A stretch of 7,532 bases of DNA, from positions 1 through 7,532 of the forward strand of contig JAFATL010000718.1 in assembly GCA_019243975.1 (NCBI GenBank). Reading direction: 5' to 3'. Below are positions 1 to 5,350 of the stretch, in pieces; position 1 is the first letter of the stretch, and every line of letters starts with the position of its first letter. The translations under genes were made by a program, and so were the position numbers. The notes below the pieces were generated by a model. The model had not been told where the DNA came from and did no database searches. It saw nothing but the letters and a program-made list of their open reading frames with translations. Source of the DNA: Actinomycetota bacterium (GTDB taxonomy: Bacteria; Actinomycetota; Acidimicrobiia; Acidimicrobiales; JAFATL01).

Positions 1-379
1 CGGCGGTATGCCGACGGCGAGCGCGCTCCTCGGTGACCTCATCGACGCCGCCCACAACCTCCGGGCCGGTGGGGCCGGGCGGGCGCCTGCACTGGGCGCC
101 GCCAACCTGCGGCCCGTCGACGAGCTCAACGCGCAGTACTACTTCACGGTCGACGTGCTCGACCGCCCCGGTGTGCTCGAGCAAGTGGCCGGCGTGACCG
201 CCCGCCACGACGTGTCGATCCAGTCGATGGTGCAGGACGGCATGGGCGACGAAGCCCGATTGATCTTCATCAGCCACACCGCGTGCGAGCGCGACATGCA
301 GGCCACGCTCGACGACCTGCGTCACCTCGACGTGGTGGAACGGGTCGGCACCCTCCTGCGCGTGATCGGGTCCGAATGA
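1..379 (+). CDS. hom: Homoserine dehydrogenase, C-terminal part with ACT domain (5' end outside window)
   Basis: Homoserine dehydrogenase reduces aspartate semialdehyde to homoserine with NAD(P)H, the branch-point step towards threonine and methionine, in the cytosol. Only the last 125 or so residues are present, read from base 2. The fragment opens with GGMPTASALLGDLIDAA, the conserved helix that closes the catalytic domain in this family. A short alanine/glycine-rich linker follows, then a C-terminal ACT domain starting at YYFTVDVLDRPGVLEQVAGV. The ACT domain is the regulatory module that usually mediates threonine feedback inhibition in the long-form enzymes of Gram-positive bacteria. The internal ATG at base 8 is a conserved methionine of the catalytic domain, not a start. 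The stop TGA (377-379) overlaps the ATG of thrC (376-378), so the two are co-translated. Identification is secure from motif and context; the allosteric behaviour is inferred from the family. Confidence 0.95.
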   Translation, partial: GGMPTASALLGDLIDAAHNLRAGGAGRAPALGAANLRPVDELNAQYYFTVDVLDRPGVLEQVAGVTARHDVSIQSMVQDGMGDEARLIFISHTACERDMQATLDDLRHLDVVERVGTLLRVIGSE

Positions 380-1419
380 CGCACGCATGGCGGGGCCTCA
401 TCGAGGAGTACCGGCAGTTTCTGCCCGTCACCGACGCCACTCCCGTCGTGACGTTGCTGGAGGGCAACACGCCGTTGCTTCCCGCGCCGCGTGTGTCGGA
501 GCGGGCCGGGGCCGACGTGTACCTCAAGTTCGAGGGCCTCAACCCCACCGGGTCGTTCAAGGACCGCGGCATGACGATGGCCATCTCCAAAGCGGTGGAG
601 GAGGGGGCCAAGGCGGTGGTCTGCGGCTCGACGGGCAACACGTCCGCCTCGGCAGCCGCCTACGCGGCGCGCGCCGGGCTCACCTGCGCGGTGCTCATCC
701 CCGAGGGCCACATCGCCCTCGGCAAGCTGGCCCAGGCCTTGATCCACGGGGCCCGCGTCCTGCAGGTGACCGCCAACTTCGACGCCTGTCTCAACATCGT
801 GCGCGAACTGGGCGAGAAGGCGCCGGTGACGGTGGTCAACAGCGTCAACCCGTACCGCATCGAGGGCCAGAAGACGGGCGCCTTCGAGATCGTCGACGCT
901 TTGGGCAAGGCGCCCGACTACCACTGCATTCCGGTGGGCAACGCCGGCAACATCACCGCGTACTGGAAGGGCTACCGCGAGTACCAGGACGCGGGGCGCA
1001 TCACCAAGCTGCCGGCGATGCTGGGCTTCCAAGCGGCGGGCGCAGCGCCCATCGTCGAGGGGCATCCCATCGAGTCACCGGAGACGGTCGCCACCGCCAT
1101 CCGCATCGGCAACCCGGCGTCCTGGTACGGCGCCACCTCGGCCGCCAGCGAGTCGGGCGGCTCGATCTCCTCGGTGACCGACGCCGAGATCCTCGAGGCG
1201 TACCGGTTCCTGGCCGCGTCGGAGTCGGTGTTCTGCGAGCCGGCGTCGGCCGCGTCGGTGGCGGGCTTGTTCAAGCTGGGCGTGCCCGAGGGCTCGACCG
1301 TCGTGTGCGTGCTCACCGGTCACGGCCTCAAGGATCCCGACATCGCCATCGGCCAGATCGCCGTACCGACGACGGTCGACGCCGACTTCAGCGCCGTCCG
1401 CGCCGAACTGGGGTTGTAA
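376..1419 (+). CDS. thrC: Threonine synthase (PLP-dependent)
   Basis: Converts O-phospho-homoserine and water to threonine and phosphate, the last step of threonine synthesis. The protein is 347 residues, normal for the shorter actinobacterial/Bacillus-type enzyme. Visible fold-type II PLP motifs: EGNTPLL near residues 29-35; NPTGSFKDRG at 56-65, where Lys62 should form the Schiff base; GSTGNTSAS at 84-92, the asparagine loop that holds the PLP ring; and the phosphate-binding GNAGN at 188-192. A late CEPASAASVAGL segment and a C-terminal TGHGLKDP loop are also typical of threonine synthase. I chose ATG 376 because it overlaps the hom stop in an ATGA arrangement and gives a family-like N-terminus (MTHAWRGLIEEY). 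The frame stays open upstream to 283, but that stretch lies inside hom and looks like a shadow. Homoserine kinase (thrB), which makes the substrate and often follows thrC, is not in this window. The gene ends 6 bp before a convergent ABC permease. Confidence 0.96.
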   Translation: MTHAWRGLIEEYRQFLPVTDATPVVTLLEGNTPLLPAPRVSERAGADVYLKFEGLNPTGSFKDRGMTMAISKAVEEGAKAVVCGSTGNTSASAAAYAARAGLTCAVLIPEGHIALGKLAQALIHGARVLQVTANFDACLNIVRELGEKAPVTVVNSVNPYRIEGQKTGAFEIVDALGKAPDYHCIPVGNAGNITAYWKGYREYQDAGRITKLPAMLGFQAAGAAPIVEGHPIESPETVATAIRIGNPASWYGATSAASESGGSISSVTDAEILEAYRFLAASESVFCEPASAASVAGLFKLGVPEGSTVVCVLTGHGLKDPDIAIGQIAVPTTVDADFSAVRAELGL

Positions 1420-1425
1420 GGCCGC

Positions 1426-2253
1426 CTACGTATAACGCGTGATGTAGCCGCGCGTCTTGAAGACGCGCAGCATGTGGCGCAGGTACAGCAAGGCGAGCGG
1501 GATGAGCACGAGCAGGCCGATGGCCGAGTAGCCCAGCTCGTGCCACGGCAGCGAACGACCGTCGAGCACGGTGCGGGCGGCGATGAAGGCGTGCGTGGAC
1601 GGCAGTACCTGGGCGATCGGGCGCAGGGCGCCGGGGAGGGCCTTCACCGGATAGAAGACGCCAGACAGCGCGACCACGATGAACAGCACGCCCCAGGCCA
1701 GGATCTCGGCGCCGTTGCCGAACCGCAGCACGAAGCTGATGACGTACAGCGACATGCACCAGCCCACCAGCATGAGCACGGCGACGATCGGGATGAGCGG
1801 CCAGCCGATGCTCAACAGGTTGAACGCGTAGAGCACGAACGCGGCCAGCGAGACCATGGCCAGACCGAGCGTGAGCTTCACCAGGCCGAACAGCACAATG
1901 CCCGCCATGTACTCGCGCTCGCGGATCGGCGTGACCATGAAGTTGAGCAGGTTGCGCGACCACGTCTCTTCCATGAACCCCGTCGAGACGGCGATGTTCG
2001 ACTGGTACAGAACGTGCATCAGCAGGATGCCCGACAGCATGTACGGCAAGCCGGAACGAATGGCGCCACCTTGCTGGTGCACGAACGCGCCGATCGAACC
2101 CCAGATCACGGTGTCGACGACGGGCCACACCAGCACGTCGAACCAGCGGTGCCAGCCGCGCTTCTGCACATAGCCCTGGCGGCGCATCACGGCGCGCACG
2201 CGCTGCCAGTCGAACCCGAGCGTGGTGGATGACGGTTGCAGGGCGACGGTCAT
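1426..2253 (-). CDS. ABC-2 type transporter, permease subunit
   Basis: Integral membrane half of an ATP-driven exporter. The 275-residue length and layout fit the ABC-2 permease family used in drug, lipid and polysaccharide export. After a cytosolic N-terminus of about 37 residues, hydrophobic segments lie near 38-58, 70-92, 117-143, 150-175, 183-201 and 240-259, that is six membrane spans. A cytosolic loop (about 94-115, containing EETWSRNLL and TPIRERE) resembles the coupling-helix region between spans 2 and 3. The SGVFYPVKALP segment before the last span is characteristic of ABC-2 permeases. The start ATG (2251-2253) overlaps the TGA of the upstream ATPase gene, so one exporter is built from the pair. 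The 3' end meets thrC head-on with 6 bp between stops. The substrate cannot be told from sequence; detoxification and envelope-lipid export are both possible. Confidence 0.9.
   Translation of the reverse strand: MTVALQPSSTTLGFDWQRVRAVMRRQGYVQKRGWHRWFDVLVWPVVDTVIWGSIGAFVHQQGGAIRSGLPYMLSGILLMHVLYQSNIAVSTGFMEETWSRNLLNFMVTPIREREYMAGIVLFGLVKLTLGLAMVSLAAFVLYAFNLLSIGWPLIPIVAVLMLVGWCMSLYVISFVLRFGNGAEILAWGVLFIVVALSGVFYPVKALPGALRPIAQVLPSTHAFIAARTVLDGRSLPWHELGYSAIGLLVLIPLALLYLRHMLRVFKTRGYITRYT
1450..1468. repeat. Perfect inverted repeat in the 3' end of the permease gene, possible terminator hairpin
   Basis: The arms GCGCGTCTT (1450-1458) and AAGACGCGC (1460-1468) are perfect reverse complements around one base. 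As RNA this would fold as a 7-bp GC-rich stem (1450-1456 with 1462-1468) and a 5-base loop. It lies about 30 bp past the thrC stop and inside the last codons of the permease gene (encoding RVFKTRG). Neither strand has a run of T after the stem, so it is not a classical intrinsic terminator. It could act as a hairpin that stops or stabilises the thrC transcript, or it may be chance in a coding region. Confidence 0.4.
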
Positions 2254-2981
2254 TCCCAGTCCTCCGCGGCCAGGTGCAGGAACACCTCTTCGAGGTTGGG
2301 TTGGCCGAACTGCTCGGCCACCTCGACCGACGTGCCGTTGGCCACGACCTTGCCGTGGGAGATGAACACCACGCGGTCGCAGATGCGCTCGACCTCGGTC
2401 ATGTTGTGGCTGGTGACGAGCACGGCGCTGCCGTACTCGTCGCAGATCTCCTCGAGACCGCGCCGGGCGCGCGCCGCCACGTCGGGATCGAGCGACGCCG
2501 TGGGCTCGTCGAGCACCAGCAACGGCGGGTGGTGCATCGACGCCTTGACGATGCCGACCAACGTGCGCTGTCCCGACGACAACTCGCTCGCCATCTCGCG
2601 TGCCAGGTGCGCGATGCGGAAGCGCTCGAGCCCTTCCTGCGCCGCGGTCAACGGGTCGGGCACGCCGTACAGGTCGCCGAACACGCGCAGCACCTCGATC
2701 ACGCGCATGCGGTCGGGGAGCGGGAGGTAGCCGGCGGAGAAGCCGACGCCGGTCATGGCCTCACTGCGTTCCGCCGGCAGCGGATGCCCCAGCACCTCGA
2801 TGGTGCCGGCGTCGGGGGTGACGACACCGAGCAGCATGAGCAGGGTCGTGGTCTTGCCCGCGCCGTTGGCGCCAAGCAGCGCCACCCGTTCGCCGGCGCG
2901 CACGACCAGGTCGACACCGTCGACCGCCCGCTTCCCGCGGAAGGACTTCTCGAGCCCGCGCGCTTCCAGGGCGTACCCCAC
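2250..2981 (-). CDS. ABC-2 type transporter, ATP-binding subunit
   Basis: Cytosolic ATPase that powers the neighbouring ABC-2 permease. With a GTG start at 2979-2981 it is 243 residues. Motifs in order: Walker A GANGAGKTT (37-45), signature LSSGQRT (134-140), Walker B LLVLDEP (154-160), D-loop ASLD (162-165) and the switch histidine in TSHN (His192). The signature has serine in place of the first glycine of the usual LSGGQ, a tolerated variant. The subgroup fits ABC-2 exporters (DrrA/CcmA-like). Start choice: the reading frame runs open far upstream on this strand to about 3803, but that part is antisense to the cpgS homologue and bears no resemblance to a protein domain. Homology to ABC ATPases begins at ALEARGLEKSF, just after the GTG. 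No strong ribosome binding site precedes this GTG, so the exact start is moderately sure. The stop TGA overlaps the permease ATG. Confidence 0.9.
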   Translation of the reverse strand: MGYALEARGLEKSFRGKRAVDGVDLVVRAGERVALLGANGAGKTTTLLMLLGVVTPDAGTIEVLGHPLPAERSEAMTGVGFSAGYLPLPDRMRVIEVLRVFGDLYGVPDPLTAAQEGLERFRIAHLAREMASELSSGQRTLVGIVKASMHHPPLLVLDEPTASLDPDVAARARRGLEEICDEYGSAVLVTSHNMTEVERICDRVVFISHGKVVANGTSVEVAEQFGQPNLEEVFLHLAAEDWE

Positions 2982-3047
2982 GGTCCGCCACTGTGGCAGA
3001 GGTACACTGACGATTCCCGTCCATTTCTGATCCGAGGTAGGCCCTGT
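2982..3047. promoter_or_regulatory. Divergent intergenic region between the ABC ATPase and cpgS homologue genes
   Basis: This 66-bp gap is the largest in the window and must hold the promoters of both the leftward ABC pair and the rightward cpgS-pgk2-rho block, unless promoters lie inside genes. On the + strand, TACACT (3003-3008) could be a -10 box, but no good -35 is visible at the right distance. A small palindrome, GCCA-CTG-TGGC (2987-2997), lies just upstream of it and could be an operator or chance. GAGG at 3034-3037, about ten bases before ATG 3048, is a good ribosome binding site for the cpgS homologue. On the - strand I see no convincing -10/-35 pair or ribosome binding site. Confidence 0.4.
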
Positions 3048-4406
3048 ATGCGGGTCCTGGCCCTGGTGGACGGTGAGCACTACCCGCCCGTCGTGCGCTC
3101 CGCCCTCGAATCGGCTCCGGCCACCGTCGTGGGTGCCGCGCTGCTCGGGGGCATCGAGAAGCTCACCGACCCGACTTCCCTGCCCGACCTGGGCGTCCCC
3201 GTCGTCACCGGCGCCACGCCCGACGCCGCCCTTCTCGAAGGGCTGGCCCGCTTCACCCCCGACCTCGTGGTCGACCTGTCGGACCAGCCCGTCGTCGACG
3301 CCCGCGTGCGCATGCGCCTCGCCGCCCGGGCCCTGGCCGCGGGCGTGCCCTACCAGGGCGCCGACTTCCGCTTCGACCCGCCGCCCCGTCCCCACCTGGC
3401 GGCGAAGCCGTCGGTGTCGGTCATCGGCACCGGCAAGCGCACCGGCAAGACGGCGGTGGCGGCCCATCTCGCGCGCGTGTTGCGGGAGCGGGGAACGCCG
3501 CCCGTCATCGTCACCATGGGCCGCGGCGGCCCGCCCGAGCCCGAGCTGATCGACCCCGACACGTTCGACCTCAGCGCCGCCGGTCTGTTCGAGCTGGCGC
3601 GCCACGGCCGTCACGCCGCCAGCGACCACTTCGAGGACGCGCTCGTCGCGGGTGTGACGACGGTCGGCACGCGCCGATGTGGCGGCGGCCTCGCCGGCGC
3701 GCCGGGCGACGACACGTTCGCGGCGGGCGTGCAGGTCGCGAATCTGCGTGACGAACCGCTGCTGGTGTTCGAGGGGAGCGGCCAGGCCATCCCGCCCGTG
3801 CACGCCGACGCCACCGTGTGCGTCATCCCCGCCTACGCGGAAACAGAGCTGGTCACGGGCTATCTGGGCGCGTACCGGCTGTTGCTGGCCGATCTGGTCG
3901 TGGTTACGATGGCCGAGACATCGCTTGCCGACTCGGGCGCGGTTGCCTCTCTCGAGAGGGCCGTCCGGGGGCTGGTGTCAGGGGGTACCAACCAGCAACT
4001 TCCTCGATTCACCCACGCTGTTCTCCGTCCCTACCCCTTGGCGCCCATCTCCGGTCGCCGTGTCTTCTACGTCACCACCGCACCGGCTCCTGCTCTCGGA
4101 CCCCTGGTCCGTCATCTGGAACACGAGCACGGCGGCAAGGTCGTGGGCTCCTCCAGCCACCTGGCCAACCGACCGCTCCTGGCGGCGGACCTGGCGGCGG
4201 CAGAGGACGCCGACGTCCTGGTCGTCGAACTCAAGGCGGCAGCGATCGACCTCGTCGCCGGGCTCGCCCTGGAGCGGGGGATGGAGGTGGTGTTCTGCGA
4301 CAACCGGGTGGTCACCGTCGGCGGGGACGGCCCCTTCGAGGAGCTGGCAACCGAGGTGACGGACCTGGCCGTGCGTAGGAACCGAGAGCAAGCAGCCAAC
4401 GAGTGA
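3048..4406 (+). CDS. cpgS: Cyclic 2,3-diphosphoglycerate synthetase homologue
   Basis: Homologue of the enzyme that, in Methanothermus fervidus and related methanogens, uses ATP to close 2,3-diphosphoglycerate into cyclic 2,3-diphosphoglycerate, an intracellular thermoprotectant and phosphate store. The protein has 452 residues, close to the roughly 460 of the archaeal enzyme. The N-terminal part (about 1-115) opens with MRVLALVDGEHYPPVVRSAL and has a DLVVDLSDQPVV segment. It is followed by a P-loop NTPase domain with GTGKRTGKT (127-135; Lys134, Thr135), TMGRGGPPEPELI (156-168) and LLVFEGSGQAIPPV (238-251), the last probably the Mg/phosphate site. A third segment (about 335-440) carries TTAP and LVVELKAAAIDLV. 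It is predicted soluble. ATG 3048 is preceded by GAGG; the open frame upstream to 2229 is antisense to the ABC ATPase. Its TGA overlaps the GTG of a 2-phosphoglycerate kinase homologue, the enzyme that supplies its substrate, which strongly supports the assignment. Activity in a bacterium is inferred, not shown by sequence alone. Codons between about 3898 and 4110 are less biased than in the rest of the gene. Confidence 0.85.
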   Translation: MRVLALVDGEHYPPVVRSALESAPATVVGAALLGGIEKLTDPTSLPDLGVPVVTGATPDAALLEGLARFTPDLVVDLSDQPVVDARVRMRLAARALAAGVPYQGADFRFDPPPRPHLAAKPSVSVIGTGKRTGKTAVAAHLARVLRERGTPPVIVTMGRGGPPEPELIDPDTFDLSAAGLFELARHGRHAASDHFEDALVAGVTTVGTRRCGGGLAGAPGDDTFAAGVQVANLRDEPLLVFEGSGQAIPPVHADATVCVIPAYAETELVTGYLGAYRLLLADLVVVTMAETSLADSGAVASLERAVRGLVSGGTNQQLPRFTHAVLRPYPLAPISGRRVFYVTTAPAPALGPLVRHLEHEHGGKVVGSSSHLANRPLLAADLAAAEDADVLVVELKAAAIDLVAGLALERGMEVVFCDNRVVTVGGDGPFEELATEVTDLAVRRNREQAANE

Positions 4407-5350
4407 CCCAGACCACACAACGCCACGTCGTCATCAGCGACCAGGAGTACGAGCTTCCGTACTCCAAGGGATTGATGGCGTCGCGCATCATGGCCACCGG
4501 CCTGGCGCCGGCGCGCGCCTTCCACGTGGCCGAGGTCATCGAGGAGCGGTTGCACTCGGTCACCAGCGGCTCCGTGTCGGGCCCCGAGCTCACCGACATC
4601 ACCCTCGAGGTGCTGCGCGCCGAAGTGGGGGAGCGCTACGCCACCTCGTACGCCAAGTGGCAGATGGTGCGGAGCCTCGACATCCCGCTGGTGATCCTGC
4701 TCGGCGGGGCGACGGGCGTCGGCAAGTCGACGATCGCCACCATGCTCGCCAACCGGCTCGGCATCACGCGCGTCATCCCCACCGACGCCATCCGCGAGGT
4801 CATGCGGTCGATGTTCAGCGAGGAGCTCATGCCCACGCTGCACACGTCGTCGTTCGACGCCGCCCGCCTGGTGCGCAACCCACTGCCGCGCCGCACCGAC
4901 CCCGTGATCATCGGCTTCCGCGAGCAGGCGTCGGCCGTCGCCGTGGGCATCGAGGCGTTGATCCAGCGCGCCGTCGACGAGGGCACCGACCTCATCGTCG
5001 AGGGCGCGCATGTCGTGCCCGGCTTTCTCGACCGCGCCCGTTTCGACGGGAAGGCGGTGGTGGTCCCGCTGGTTGTTACTGTTGACGACGAGGAGCTGCA
5101 CCGCAGCCACTTCGTCTTCCGCGCCGACGAGGTGCGGAACCGGCCGTCGGAGCGCTACCTCGACTTCTTCGAGAACATCCGCAAGTTGCAGAAGTACGTG
5201 AAGTCCCTGGCCCTCGAACACGAGGTGCCCGTGGTGCCGTCGTACAACCTCGACGCCACCCTCTCCCGCGTCATCGAGCTCGTCGTCAATCAGGCGATCG
5301 CAGCCATTCCCAGTCCCACGACCACACGAAGCAAGCGAGGTTCCGCATGA
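4403..5350 (+). CDS. pgk2: 2-phosphoglycerate kinase homologue (ATP-cone plus P-loop kinase)
   Basis: The family enzyme phosphorylates 2-phosphoglycerate with ATP to 2,3-diphosphoglycerate, the first step of the cDPG pathway in thermophilic methanogens. The protein is 315 residues, compared with about 300 for the archaeal form. The N-terminal 90 or so residues (VISDQEYELPYSKGLMASRI onwards) look like an ATP-cone, a nucleotide-sensing domain known in archaeal members. The kinase domain starts near residue 95: Walker A GGATGVGKST (101-110), TDAIREVMR (127-135) and LIVEGAHVVPGFL (197-209, likely Walker B/metal and substrate site). Towards the end lies a conserved-looking ERYLDFFENIRKLQKY helix (250-265). 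The GTG start (4403-4405) overlaps the cpgS stop in GTGA, and no separate ribosome binding site is evident, so translation is probably coupled. The stop overlaps the rho ATG. Related proteins exist in plants (LPA1, affecting phytate), so a different phospho-substrate is possible. Pairing with the cpgS homologue makes 2-phosphoglycerate the best guess. Confidence 0.85.
   Translation: MTQTTQRHVVISDQEYELPYSKGLMASRIMATGLAPARAFHVAEVIEERLHSVTSGSVSGPELTDITLEVLRAEVGERYATSYAKWQMVRSLDIPLVILLGGATGVGKSTIATMLANRLGITRVIPTDAIREVMRSMFSEELMPTLHTSSFDAARLVRNPLPRRTDPVIIGFREQASAVAVGIEALIQRAVDEGTDLIVEGAHVVPGFLDRARFDGKAVVVPLVVTVDDEELHRSHFVFRADEVRNRPSERYLDFFENIRKLQKYVKSLALEHEVPVVPSYNLDATLSRVIELVVNQAIAAIPSPTTTRSKRGSA

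Noticed and set aside
283..375. Earlier start for threonine synthase
   Set aside because: The extra 31 residues are Arg-rich, lie within hom in another frame, and are absent from the family. ATG 376 in the ATGA overlap fits.
387..1442. Long + strand open frame overlapping thrC
   Set aside because: Out-of-frame shadow with Arg/Gly/Pro-rich low-complexity translation, typical of high-GC DNA. The thrC frame carries all catalytic motifs.
2229..3047. N-terminal extension of the cpgS frame back to 2229
   Set aside because: It lies antisense to the ABC ATPase and is not protein-like. ATG 3048 has a ribosome binding site and gives the expected family length.
2982..3803. Long open frame on the - strand extending the ABC ATPase upstream by about 270 residues
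   Set aside because: It is antisense to the cpgS homologue, encodes a His/Arg/Gly-rich sequence with no domain resemblance, and is explained by the high GC of the coding strand opposite. ABC homology starts only at about 2979.
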